NCBI RefSeq assembly: GCF_000016425.1
Contig: NC_009380.1
Coordinates: 3,786,144 to 3,850,143, forward strand
Direction of reading: 5' to 3'
DNA length: 64,000 nucleotides
DNA from: Salinispora tropica CNB-440
GTDB taxonomy: Bacteria; Actinomycetota; Actinomycetes; Mycobacteriales; Micromonosporaceae
Below, in pieces: positions 8,047 to 16,367 of the stretch. The notes under the pieces are model-generated. The model was not told the origin of the DNA. It searched no databases and saw only the letters and a program-made list of their open reading frames with translations. The position numbers were made by a program, and so were the translations under genes. Position 1 is the stretch's first letter; the number at the start of each line of letters is the position of its first letter.

Positions 8047-11000
8047 ATGAGTCGCGGCGGCTACGACGACCCGTGGCACCACCTCGCCAAGCCGTCCTGG
8101 ATGGTCGAGCCGACGAACGAGTGGCATCCTCAGTTCCGCGGCCAGCGCTACCCCGGCGACATCGGCATCGAGCACACCCCGCCGCCCGCCCCGCGCGGAC
8201 GAGCCGCCGTTGTCGGCCGGGCCACGGTGCCCCCGCTCGCGCCGACCCGCCCCGACGGAACCTACACCGGCCGCTCCTGGGATGACCAGGACGACCGCCA
8301 CGCCCACAACCACGAGGAGCTGCGTCGCCGGCCGGGCGAGGTACCCCCGGTGGCCGACCGGGGCCGGCGGTCGCCGCCGCGCGGCACTCGCGACGGTGAC
8401 CCTGGCTGGGAACGGAAGAGCCACCGCACCGACTCTGGGCGCGGTCAAAACGTCCGCCCGGACCGGCACGACGACCGGAGCCCGTGGCACGAACCCGGAG
8501 GGCGCAGTCAACCGATCTCCCCCGCCCGGCATCCAGAACCGGGCTGGCTACCCGAACCGGACGAGGAGCGACCCCAGGGACGCGACCGCCACGCCCCCGG
8601 TCGGGACGTAGGAGAGCCGCCACCTCGGACCCGCTATCCGTGGGGACGGTCGACCGGCACCGATCCTGGTCCGCCCGGCGCGCCGCCGGAGAGCAGCGGT
8701 GGGCACCCGAGACCGACCGGGCCCCGGGGCAATCGTGATGGACGCGTTGACCCGTACCCACGACGGCACCCGGCCGGCCCCGGCCACCCCACCGAACACG
8801 GCATCGTCCACCCGCAGCGTGACGCGGCACCAAGACCGGTACGCCACCCCGACCGGCACCCAGGCCAGCAGCCGTACCCCAACCGGCGGCCCGACACCGG
8901 ACGCCCCTGGACCCCACCCCAGCCGGGACCACACCAGGAGAACCCCCGACCCGGCGTCTCACCCGGACCGCACCTCCCGCCACCCCACCGACCGTCTCAG
9001 GGCGGTCCCCCGACGAGCACGTCGGCGCCCCCGTACGGCCGACCGGTGTCCGGTGCGCCCAGCCGACCGGTGTCCGGCGCCGGGACGCCCCCGCAGCCCC
9101 ATCCGCACCCCGACCGCCCGGTCACCGGCGCACGTCCCCGACCGACGCCGACGCCAGAGGCTGCCGGACCATCACCAGCCGCCACCGGACCGCAGCCACG
9201 GCGGTATGTTCCGCCACCACCCACCACCGATCCCGTCGGGCCGGCACCAGGCCCGGGTGGGCCAAACGCCTGGTTCGGATCGGCCACCGCTCCCGCCGAG
9301 CCGACCTCGCCCGCCGAACCGACCACCAGCCCCGCCGAGCCAACGCCGCCCAGCGCCGACGCGCCGCCACCGACCACCGCACCAGACCTGCCCGACGACA
9401 GGCCAGCCGCCGCGTCATCGCCCGCGACGGCGCCGGCCAACACCCTGCACGAGTACGCCGAACCCGCCAGCATGCCCGAGGAGGAGACGGAACCCGCCAG
9501 GACCGCAGGGGAGATCGGGTCAGCCGATGCCGCACCGGCCGCTGCTGTCGTCCTCAACAGCAGCAGCAGCAGCGACGAAGCTAAGGACGAGGATCCCGCC
9601 CCGATAGCGGGGGCTGCCCCGACGAAGGAGCCAGACCCGGCACAAGCCGACGCTGACCCGGAAGGAGGACCGGAAGCCAGACCCGGTCCCACCGCCGAAC
9701 CCGCCTCGCTGGACCCGGAGTCCGCGACGCCACAGGTCACGGCGGACCGGGCCCCGGACTCACACCCGGAAGCGGAAGCGGAGCCGGAACCGGAAGCGGA
9801 ACCGGAAGCGGAACCGGAACCGGAAGCGGCGCCGGAACCGGAAGCGGAAGCGGAAGCGGAAGCGGAAGCGGAGACTGCGGCGACGCCGACGGACCATGCC
9901 ACGGCGAACGCGACGGTTCCGCCCACCGCGGACCGGAGCGACCCACCGGGTGCCGCGGATGTCGAGGACACCGCCCCACCGGGCGACCCCGAACGGGTGC
10001 TGGCCACCCACCCCTGGCGACTGGATCCGACCACACTCCGCGAGGTCATCTCCGACCCCGAGCAACTCCGGAGTCTCCGACACCGGCTGACCAGGAAACT
10101 CGACACGGCCATGGACAACCGGTCCCGGGCCCGACTGCTCAGTCTGCGGGCCGTGGCCTCCCGGGCGGCTGGTGACCTGGACGACGCGCTGGCAGACGGC
10201 CGACTGGCCCTGACCTACGCGGAGGCCACCGGCGAGTTGCGCCGATCCGCTCTCGCGCAGGCCCGGCTGGCACACGTGCTGCGGTGGCGGGGCGAGTACA
10301 ACGAAGCCGACCGCCTCTTCGCCCAGGCGAATTCGCCGGAACTGCCCGATCGGCTGCGGGCGGCGCTACACGAGCATGCCGGGCGGTGCTGCGTTGACCA
10401 GGGCCGGCTGATCGAGGCGTGTCTTCACTTCGAGCGGGCGTTGGACCTACGCGGTACCGCCGATGCGGAGTTGCTGGACCGGGTACGGGTGAGTCTGGAC
10501 GCGGTCGCCGACCGGGCCGCCGAGACCGGCTTCGGGCCGTACCCCCGCAGCAGGGCGGAGTTGCTGGAGCCGGAACAACCGCCGGTGCCGGCGCGCGACG
10601 GCGACCTCTGGGGTTACGCCGACCCGGACGGGTACCTGGTCATCGGGGCGGAGTATGCGGAGGCACAGCCGTTCCGGGAGGGCCTGGCCTGGGTTCGCCG
10701 CCCGGACGACCAACGATGGTCGCTACTCGATCGATCTGGCAGCACCGTGTTGACGGCTTCATGGCTGGTGGTCCGCCCGTTCGCCGACGGGCTGGCCTGG
10801 GTGTCGCAGGGCGAGCCCGGTGGCTGGCGTGCGATTGACCCGCAGGGCGAGGTCGTGGTGCCACCGGGCTTCGCCGACGTACGCCCGTTCCGCCACGGGA
10901 TCGCCGTGGTCCGGCGTGAGGGGTGGGGCGCGGTGGACCACGCCGGCCGGCTGGTGGTACCGACCCGCTACCACGGGTTCGCCACCCGGCTCGTTGCCGG

Positions 11001-11274
11001 CGGACAGGTGGATGGCTTCACCGAGGATGGGCTGGCGGTCGTTGACCTGGCCGGGCGGTACGGCGTGGTGGACCGGACGGGCCGGGTGGTCGTCACACCG
11101 GTGCACGCGGCGTTGGTCGTGCACCCCGTGGCCTACCTGGTAGCCACCGCCGCCGGCCGGTGGGGGGCGTTGGATCGGCAGGGCGGACCGCTGATCGAGC
11201 CGACGTATCTCGACCAGGCCGAGGTGCTCGCCGAGATCGAAAAGCTGCTCACCGATGCGGTGCCGCTGCTCTGA
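8047..11274 (+). CDS. Very large WG-repeat protein with disordered Pro/Arg region and TPR-like helices
   Basis: About 1,075 residues from the ATG at 8047 (MSRGGYDDPWHHLAKPSW). Residues 1-60 are well ordered and look conserved. A region of some 600 residues rich in Pro, Arg, Gly, Asp and Thr follows, becoming Glu/Pro/Ala-rich near 9.77-9.88 kb. A helical TPR-like part begins around 9.99 kb (helix pairs such as RSRARLLSLRAVASRAAGD and RSALAQARLAHVLRWRGEYN). The C-terminus carries six WG beta repeats (for example LWGYADPDGYLVIGAEY and GWGAVDHAGRLVVPTRY). WG repeats are thought to mediate binding; no catalytic motif, signal peptide or membrane segment is visible. It has no operon partners. Function unknown; scaffold or regulator is inference only. 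Pipelines would probably call it a WG repeat protein. Confidence 0.8.
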   Translation: MSRGGYDDPWHHLAKPSWMVEPTNEWHPQFRGQRYPGDIGIEHTPPPAPRGRAAVVGRATVPPLAPTRPDGTYTGRSWDDQDDRHAHNHEELRRRPGEVPPVADRGRRSPPRGTRDGDPGWERKSHRTDSGRGQNVRPDRHDDRSPWHEPGGRSQPISPARHPEPGWLPEPDEERPQGRDRHAPGRDVGEPPPRTRYPWGRSTGTDPGPPGAPPESSGGHPRPTGPRGNRDGRVDPYPRRHPAGPGHPTEHGIVHPQRDAAPRPVRHPDRHPGQQPYPNRRPDTGRPWTPPQPGPHQENPRPGVSPGPHLPPPHRPSQGGPPTSTSAPPYGRPVSGAPSRPVSGAGTPPQPHPHPDRPVTGARPRPTPTPEAAGPSPAATGPQPRRYVPPPPTTDPVGPAPGPGGPNAWFGSATAPAEPTSPAEPTTSPAEPTPPSADAPPPTTAPDLPDDRPAAASSPATAPANTLHEYAEPASMPEEETEPARTAGEIGSADAAPAAAVVLNSSSSSDEAKDEDPAPIAGAAPTKEPDPAQADADPEGGPEARPGPTAEPASLDPESATPQVTADRAPDSHPEAEAEPEPEAEPEAEPEPEAAPEPEAEAEAEAEAETAATPTDHATANATVPPTADRSDPPGAADVEDTAPPGDPERVLATHPWRLDPTTLREVISDPEQLRSLRHRLTRKLDTAMDNRSRARLLSLRAVASRAAGDLDDALADGRLALTYAEATGELRRSALAQARLAHVLRWRGEYNEADRLFAQANSPELPDRLRAALHEHAGRCCVDQGRLIEACLHFERALDLRGTADAELLDRVRVSLDAVADRAAETGFGPYPRSRAELLEPEQPPVPARDGDLWGYADPDGYLVIGAEYAEAQPFREGLAWVRRPDDQRWSLLDRSGSTVLTASWLVVRPFADGLAWVSQGEPGGWRAIDPQGEVVVPPGFADVRPFRHGIAVVRREGWGAVDHAGRLVVPTRYHGFATRLVAGGQVDGFTEDGLAVVDLAGRYGVVDRTGRVVVTPVHAALVVHPVAYLVATAAGRWGALDRQGGPLIEPTYLDQAEVLAEIEKLLTDAVPLL
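9769..9877 (+). repeat. GGAAGC/GGAACC hexamer array coding Glu-Ala/Glu-Pro
   Basis: Tandem six-base units GAAGCG or GAACCG run for about 108 bases in frame inside the WG-repeat gene, giving alternating Glu with Ala or Pro. It is a likely site of slipped-strand length change without frameshift. Confidence 0.8.
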
Positions 11275-11404
11275 CCGGATCGGACAGCACGTCTGACCGG
11301 GCCGGACAGCAAGGTCGGCAGGCAACGGCTCCGCGGTCGGGCCAGCAGGGTAGACCGGGCCAACGAGCAGAACCGTGTCCTTCATGGGCGACGTACAACC
11401 GAGC

Positions 11405-11410
11405 TAAGGT
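11405..11410 (+). promoter_or_regulatory. -10 hexamer TAAGGT, leaderless-type
   Basis: TAAGGT ends exactly 6 bases before the ATG at 11417. Confidence 0.5.
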
Positions 11411-11416
11411 CAGGGA

Positions 11417-12415
11417 ATGGAATTCCGACACCTGGGCCGTTCCGGCCTGATGGTCAGCGAGATCTCTTACGGAAACTGGATCACCCACGGCTCCCAGGTT
11501 GAGGAGGAGTCGGCCTTCGCCTGTGTCCGGGCGGCCCTGGACGCCGGTATCACCACGTTCGACACCGCGGACGCGTACGCGGGCACCCGCGCGGAGGAGG
11601 TCCTCGGTCGGGCACTGAAAAACGAACGGCGCGCCGGATTCGAGCTGTTCACGAAGGTGTACTGGCCGACCGGTCCGGGTCGCAACGACCGTGGCCTGTC
11701 CCGTAAGCACATCATGGAGTCGATCGACGGCTCGCTGCGCCGGCTGGGCACCGACTATGTCGACCTCTACCAGGCACACCGGTATGACCACAGCACCCCG
11801 ATCGAAGAGACGATGGAGGCGTTCGCCGACGTTGTCCGCTCGGGGAAAGCCCTCTACATCGGGGTCTCCGAGTGGACGGCGACGCAGCTGCGCCAGGCCC
11901 ACCAGCTCGCCCGTGAGCTGCGGATTCCACTGATCTCCAACCAACCGCAGTACTCGATGCTCTGGCGGGTCATCGAGACCGAGGTGGTGCCGGCGAGCGA
12001 GGAGTTGGGCGTCGGTCAGATCGTCTGGTCCCCGATGGCCCAGGGTGTGCTGTCCGGCAAGTACCAGCCGGGCCACCCCCCACCCATCGGCTCCCGGGCC
12101 ACCGACGAGAAGTCGGGCGCGCACTTCATCGCCAAGTGGCTCAGCGACGACGTGTTGACCCGGGTGCAGCACCTCAAGCCGCTCGCCGAGCAGGCGGGGC
12201 TGAACATGGCCCAGCTCGCCATCGCCTGGGTGCTCCAAAACCCGAACGTCTCTTCGGCGATCATCGGTGCCTCCCGCCCCGAGCAGGTACACGACAACGT
12301 CAAGGCGGCCGGGGTACGGCTCGATGCCGACCTACTCAAGGCGATCGACGACATCGTCGAGCCGATCGTCGAGCGGGACCCGGCCCGGACCGAGTCCCCC
12401 GCGCAGCGGCCCTGA
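11417..12415 (+). CDS. Aldo/keto reductase (voltage-gated K+ channel beta-like group)
   Basis: A 332-residue NADPH-dependent oxidoreductase with a TIM-barrel fold. The catalytic tetrad is visible as Asp49, Tyr54 (FDTADAYAG), Lys80 (LFTKVYW) and His121 (YQAHR). The segment WSPMAQGVLSGKY and the late SSAIIGASRPEQV are the family's cofactor and C-terminal signatures. The substrate is not predictable from sequence. It is transcribed alone from a leaderless-type promoter and converges on a site-2 protease gene with a strong hairpin between. A second, more distant aldo/keto reductase lies at 27.7 kb. Confidence 0.88.
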   Translation: MEFRHLGRSGLMVSEISYGNWITHGSQVEEESAFACVRAALDAGITTFDTADAYAGTRAEEVLGRALKNERRAGFELFTKVYWPTGPGRNDRGLSRKHIMESIDGSLRRLGTDYVDLYQAHRYDHSTPIEETMEAFADVVRSGKALYIGVSEWTATQLRQAHQLARELRIPLISNQPQYSMLWRVIETEVVPASEELGVGQIVWSPMAQGVLSGKYQPGHPPPIGSRATDEKSGAHFIAKWLSDDVLTRVQHLKPLAEQAGLNMAQLAIAWVLQNPNVSSAIIGASRPEQVHDNVKAAGVRLDADLLKAIDDIVEPIVERDPARTESPAQRP

Positions 12416-12424
12416 CGCGCCTGC

Positions 12425-12457
12425 GTGGTGGGCCGGCCGGAATGGCCGGCCCACCAC
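12425..12457. terminator. Bidirectional terminator, perfect 14-bp stem
   Basis: GTGGTGGGCCGGCC pairs perfectly with GGCCGGCCCACCAC over a 5-nt loop, between two convergent genes. Confidence 0.8.
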
Positions 12458-12487
12458 CGTCCAGGAGAACCGGCCCGCCGCGCGGGC

Positions 12488-13288
12488 TCAACCCTGCCAG
12501 AAACGCACCAGGTCCAGGCCGAGCCGGTACAGGTCCGGCGGTAGGCCCAGGGCGTCGCCGACGGCGAAGACCGTCCCGAAGAACCAACCGTTGATCCGGG
12601 GGTTCCACAGCAGGGCGAAGAGCAGGAGAAAGCCGTACGGCGCGAAGAGGTCGTACACCCGCCGGTACGGCGGGGTGAGCCATGGCTGGATCATGTTGCC
12701 GCCGTCCAGGCCGGGCACCGGAAGCAGGTTGAGCAGGCTCGCCGTGAGTTGGAGGAAGGCGAGTAGTGCCACCGCAGCCCAGAACTGCACCGGCCCGCCG
12801 CCGCTCGCCGCCAGCCGGATCGCGATGACCAGCACCAGCGTGAACAGCACGTTCGTGGCCGGGCCGGCGAGGCTGACCAGGGTGTGCCGTAGCCGCCCCG
12901 GGATGGCGTGCCGGTCCACCCAGACCGCGCCACCGGGCAGTCCGATTCCACCGAGCAGCACCACCAGCACCGGCAGTGCAATCGACAGTAGTGGATGGCT
13001 GTACTTCAGCGGGTTGAGGGTGAGGTAACCCTGGTGGGCGACGCTGCGGTCGCCGGCCCGAAACGCCACCAGCGCGTGCGCGTACTCGTGCAGGCAGAGT
13101 GAGACCAACCACCCGGATACGACGAAGAGGAACACGTCCACCCGGATGTTGCCGATTCCTCGCCAGGTCAGCACCCCGCTGAGCACGAAGAGCGCCACCA
13201 GCCCGAGGAAGACCGGGCTGGGGCGGAACGCGGCCCGGGGCACGCCCAGCACCAGCGGCCCGCCCCCGCGACGGTCTCCGGCCATCAC
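12488..13288 (-). CDS. Site-2 protease family zinc metalloprotease (M50)
   Basis: A 266-residue polytopic membrane protein. HEYAH at residues 67-71 is the zinc-binding HExxH motif inside a membrane helix, and NLLPVPGLDGG near residue 185 is the second conserved motif that supplies the third zinc ligand. Five or six hydrophobic segments are apparent. M50 enzymes cut membrane-bound substrates, typically anti-sigma factors, within the bilayer. This compact form lacks a PDZ domain, as in several actinobacterial paralogues. It overlaps the stop of a 66-residue gene (the ATG or GTG at 13285-13288), so the two are likely co-translated. No sigma/anti-sigma pair is next to it. Confidence 0.88.
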   Translation of the reverse strand: MMAGDRRGGGPLVLGVPRAAFRPSPVFLGLVALFVLSGVLTWRGIGNIRVDVFLFVVSGWLVSLCLHEYAHALVAFRAGDRSVAHQGYLTLNPLKYSHPLLSIALPVLVVLLGGIGLPGGAVWVDRHAIPGRLRHTLVSLAGPATNVLFTLVLVIAIRLAASGGGPVQFWAAVALLAFLQLTASLLNLLPVPGLDGGNMIQPWLTPPYRRVYDLFAPYGFLLLFALLWNPRINGWFFGTVFAVGDALGLPPDLYRLGLDLVRFWQG

Positions 13289-13485
13289 TCCGCCGGGGGC
13301 TGCAGACTCATCCGGTACTCCACGCGGTCGTCCTCGACAAGCAGGACCGCGACTACGCCGGCCGCCGCGAGTTCTCGCCAGGTCTGGCCGATCCAGGACT
13401 CGGCGTCCGCCTGGCTACTGAACGACTCCGCCGGCCCCGACGCCGGTTCGCCGTTCTCGCCCTCGTACTGCCAGCTCCACGCCAT
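13285..13485 (-). CDS. Small conserved acidic protein upstream of the site-2 protease
   Basis: A 66-residue protein starting MAWSWQYEGENGEPA, with one predicted helix (QADAESWIGQTWRELAAAG) and a beta-rich end (VAVLLVEDDRVEYRMSL). It has no membrane segment or cysteines. GGGGAGA precedes the ATG, and its stop overlaps the start of the protease gene, which supports it as a real gene. Similar short proteins are widespread in actinomycetes, but I know no function for them. Confidence 0.7.
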   Translation of the reverse strand: MAWSWQYEGENGEPASGPAESFSSQADAESWIGQTWRELAAAGVVAVLLVEDDRVEYRMSLQPPAE

Positions 13486-13643
13486 CTGCGTGTCTCCCCT
13501 CGCCGCTGATCTCCCGCCAGCCTAGTCCGCCGCGCCGACGACGGCTGCACGTCCGGCCCGGGCATGATCGTTTTGAGGCGGATGCTGGCGGCTCCACGAG
13601 GAGCGAGGCGGGAGGCGGCAGGCGGGCGGCCACCGGGCGGCCT

Positions 13644-13649
13644 TAAGGT
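13644..13649 (+). promoter_or_regulatory. -10 hexamer TAAGGT, leaderless-type
   Basis: TAAGGT lies 6 bases upstream of the ATG at 13656. No Shine-Dalgarno sequence is present and no cobalamin riboswitch can be seen before it. Confidence 0.5.
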
Positions 13650-13655
13650 ACGGGC

Positions 13656-15539
13656 ATGTCCATTGACGGGTGGAACACGGTCCTGGTGCTCGGCGGAATC
13701 CGGTCGGGAAAGTCCGAGTTCGCCGAGGCCCTGGTGGCCGATGCGCCGACGGTCCGGTATGTGGCCACCGCCGCCGACAACAGCACCGACGACGAGGAGT
13801 GGGCCGCCCGCCTCGAAGTCCACCGCGCCCGCCGGCCGACGACGTGGACCACGGAGGAGACCGCGGGAGAAGCACGCCGGCTGGCGGAGGTGCTGGCCGC
13901 CGCGCAGCCCTCCGAGACGCTGCTTGTTGATGACATCGGTGGCTGGGTGACGGCTCTCCTCGGCCCTGCCCATCAACCCACCGACCTCACGGCCACTATC
14001 GCCGAGCTGGCCACGGCGGTCCGCTCCTGCCCCGCCCGGCTGGTGCTGGTGAGCGCCGAGGTCGGCCTCTCGCTGGTGCCGACGACCCCGCTCGGCCGCG
14101 CCTTCACCGACGCGCTCGGCACCGCCAACCGGGCGATCGCCGACGCCGTTGACACGGTCGTGTTGGTGGTCGCCGGCCAGCCCAGCTGGCTCAAGCCACC
14201 CCCGCCGACCCGCCCGGCCGCCGTCCCGGCACAGGTCACGCCGGCCGCCGCCGGCACCAGAGTCGCTACCGGCCCGACCCTCGCACCGATGCCGCTGCCG
14301 GAGGTGCTGACCCCGAGCCCCCCGCCCTCGACGGCCGAACCCGCCGGGGCCGATGGCACCCCCTGGTCGACGCCGCCGGTGGCCGCAACCGGCCTGACCA
14401 TCGAGCCCGGCCTGGAGCTGCCCATGCCCGACGAGGATGCCGGCTCGCAGGCCGTCGAGCGGGTGGCCACCCGGGACCTGCCGGGCGCTGGTTTCGGCGG
14501 GCTCACCCAGTTGGTCGAGTTCGCCGCCGCCACCCAGGGCACTCCGCGGCCGGCACCGTGGGGCAGCATCCGGATGCTGCTGGTGCATGGTGATCACGCG
14601 GGCGGTGTCGCCGCCGGCACCGCTCCCGGTGACTCCGCCCGCCGAGCCCAGGAGGCCCGGGACGGCCAGGGTGCGTGGGCCCGCCTCGCCGCCGAGGCCG
14701 GGGCCGAGCTGCAGGTGGTTGACGCCCCCGCCGCAGACCCGATCGAAACCGACCCGGCGCTCCCCCTCAGCCAGGTCGAGGCGGCGCTACAGCTCGGCTG
14801 GCGGCTCGCCGACCAGGCCGCTCACGCGGGCGTACGGCTGCTGGTGCTGGGGGCTTGCGGAGCCGGCACCGACGCCGCCGCGGCAGCGGTGCTCGCCGCC
14901 ACGGCCGGCGCCGAACCACCCGCCGTCCTCACCCGGGTACGCACCGACGCCGGCGAGTACGACGACGCCGCGTGGATGGTCCGCTGCGCGGCCGTCCGGG
15001 ATGGGCTGCACCGCAGCCGCCACTCGTCCCGTGGGCCCAAGGAGATCCTGGCCGAGGTGGGCGGCGGCGACATCGCGGTCGCCACCGGCGTGCTGCTCGG
15101 CGCTGCCGCGCGGCGGCTGCCAGTGCTCCTGGACGGGCCGGTCGGGGTTGCTGCCGGTCTGGTCAGCCGTGACCTGGCCGGCCCGGCCCGGCACTGGTGC
15201 CTCCTCGCCGACCACGGCGGGCACCCCGGCGTCCAGCTCGCCGCCGACGTGCTCGGCCTCGCTCCCCTGCTTGATCTACGGCTGGACCTGGGCGAGGGCG
15301 GGAACGCGCTGGTGGCGCTGCCGTTGCTGCGGTCGGCGCTGGCCTTGGCCACGGCGCTGCCGGCGCACCCGTCGCTGCGGGTCGAGTCGGAACCGGCCAA
15401 GCCGACGGAGCAACCGGAGCCGGCGACGCCGGCGGCCGACGAGCCGGAATTCCGCGAGCCGGAACCGGCCGGACCAGGGCCCACCAGCACCGATCCGGAG
15501 TCCACGCCGCTGGATTCATCCGGCTGGCGTGCCGGCTGA
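13656..15539 (+). CDS. cobU/cobT: CobU-CobT fusion: adenosylcobinamide kinase/guanylyltransferase plus NaMN:DMB phosphoribosyltransferase-like domain
   Basis: A 627-residue protein joining two late steps of cobalamin synthesis. Residues 1-180 are CobU-like: the P-loop GGIRSGKS (13-20), VATA, and His56 in LEVHRARRP, the position guanylylated in CobU. A Pro/Ala-rich linker of about 120 residues follows. Residues 300-590 resemble CobT, which makes alpha-ribazole phosphate from nicotinate mononucleotide and dimethylbenzimidazole; the catalytic-type glutamate is in LDLGEGGNALVALPLL. The canonical CobT motif GIGNTT is altered to GAGTDA, so activity of the second domain is less certain. Another Pro/Glu-rich tail follows. 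The gene overlaps cobS by 11 bases, making a compact nucleotide-loop operon. Confidence 0.85.
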   Translation: MSIDGWNTVLVLGGIRSGKSEFAEALVADAPTVRYVATAADNSTDDEEWAARLEVHRARRPTTWTTEETAGEARRLAEVLAAAQPSETLLVDDIGGWVTALLGPAHQPTDLTATIAELATAVRSCPARLVLVSAEVGLSLVPTTPLGRAFTDALGTANRAIADAVDTVVLVVAGQPSWLKPPPPTRPAAVPAQVTPAAAGTRVATGPTLAPMPLPEVLTPSPPPSTAEPAGADGTPWSTPPVAATGLTIEPGLELPMPDEDAGSQAVERVATRDLPGAGFGGLTQLVEFAAATQGTPRPAPWGSIRMLLVHGDHAGGVAAGTAPGDSARRAQEARDGQGAWARLAAEAGAELQVVDAPAADPIETDPALPLSQVEAALQLGWRLADQAAHAGVRLLVLGACGAGTDAAAAAVLAATAGAEPPAVLTRVRTDAGEYDDAAWMVRCAAVRDGLHRSRHSSRGPKEILAEVGGGDIAVATGVLLGAAARRLPVLLDGPVGVAAGLVSRDLAGPARHWCLLADHGGHPGVQLAADVLGLAPLLDLRLDLGEGGNALVALPLLRSALALATALPAHPSLRVESEPAKPTEQPEPATPAADEPEFREPEPAGPGPTSTDPESTPLDSSGWRAG

Positions 15540-16302
15540 ACCGCGGCTCGCCGCCGGGGCCCGGCTGGCGCTGACCACTTTCACCACGCTGCCGGTACGG
15601 GCTGGCCGGATCGACCGAGCCGTGGCCGGCACCGCGATGGCCCTGGCCCCGGCCGTCGGCGCGCTGCTCGGCGCCCTCCTCGCTGGGGTACTGCTGCTCA
15701 CCGGCGGCTTCGCGCCGCCGCTGGTAGCAGCCGCCGTCACGGTCGGCGCCGGTGCACTGCTGACCCGAGGGCTGCACCTCGACGGGCTCGCCGACACCGT
15801 GGACGCGCTCGGCTCATACCGACGCGGGCCAGCCGCGCTAGAGATCATGAAGAAGCCGGATGTCGGCCCGTTCGGGGTAGCCGCGCTGGTGGTCATCCTC
15901 CTGTTGCAGGCGGCGGTACTCGCGGAGCTGGCCGAATGGTCGACGTCGACCATGCTGACGGCGGTGGTGACCGCCACCGCCGCCGGCCGGCTCGGGGTCA
16001 CGGTGGCCTGCTGGCGCGGGCTGCCGGCGGCCCGACCGGACGGACTGGGAGCCCTGGTCGCCGGAACCGTCGGGCCGGGTACCCTCGCCGCCGGTACCGC
16101 CGCGGTGGCGCTGCTGGCGCTCGCCGCCGTGCCGGACCGTCCGTGGCAGGGACCACTCGCCGTCGCCGTCGCCCTCGCCGCCGCGGTCGGGCTGCTCCGG
16201 CACGTGGTACGCCGCCTCGGTGGGATCACCGGCGACGTGCTCGGTGCCACCGTCGAGGTGGTCACCACCGTTGTCTACCTGGGACTGGTCTTGTCCGGCT
16301 GA
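15529..16302 (+). CDS. cobS: Adenosylcobinamide-GDP ribazoletransferase (cobalamin synthase)
   Basis: A 257-residue integral membrane enzyme that joins adenosylcobinamide-GDP to alpha-ribazole (phosphate), the final assembly step of adenosylcobalamin. The diagnostic motif HLDGLADTVDALGS, followed by MKKPDVGPFGV, is present near residues 84-115, and six or seven hydrophobic segments follow. The GTG at 15529 overlaps the end of the CobU-CobT fusion by 11 bases, which indicates translational coupling and decides the start; upstream residues in this frame are out-of-frame CobT sequence. Confidence 0.92.
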   Translation: MPAEPRLAAGARLALTTFTTLPVRAGRIDRAVAGTAMALAPAVGALLGALLAGVLLLTGGFAPPLVAAAVTVGAGALLTRGLHLDGLADTVDALGSYRRGPAALEIMKKPDVGPFGVAALVVILLLQAAVLAELAEWSTSTMLTAVVTATAAGRLGVTVACWRGLPAARPDGLGALVAGTVGPGTLAAGTAAVALLALAAVPDRPWQGPLAVAVALAAAVGLLRHVVRRLGGITGDVLGATVEVVTTVVYLGLVLSG

Positions 16303-16367
16303 GCTCCGCCCACACCGCCGGGTAGCGTTGCGCACGACAACACCGGCACGGCCATCCGGGAGACCCC

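Noticed and set aside
9769..9877. Short regular repeats that could suggest a CRISPR or satellite
   Set aside because: Six-base units in frame within a coding region and no spacers; it is a low-complexity Glu-rich segment.
13486..13655. Cobalamin riboswitch before the CobU-CobT gene
   Set aside because: No B12-box-like sequence is visible in the 170 bases, and a leaderless promoter leaves no room for a 5' leader.
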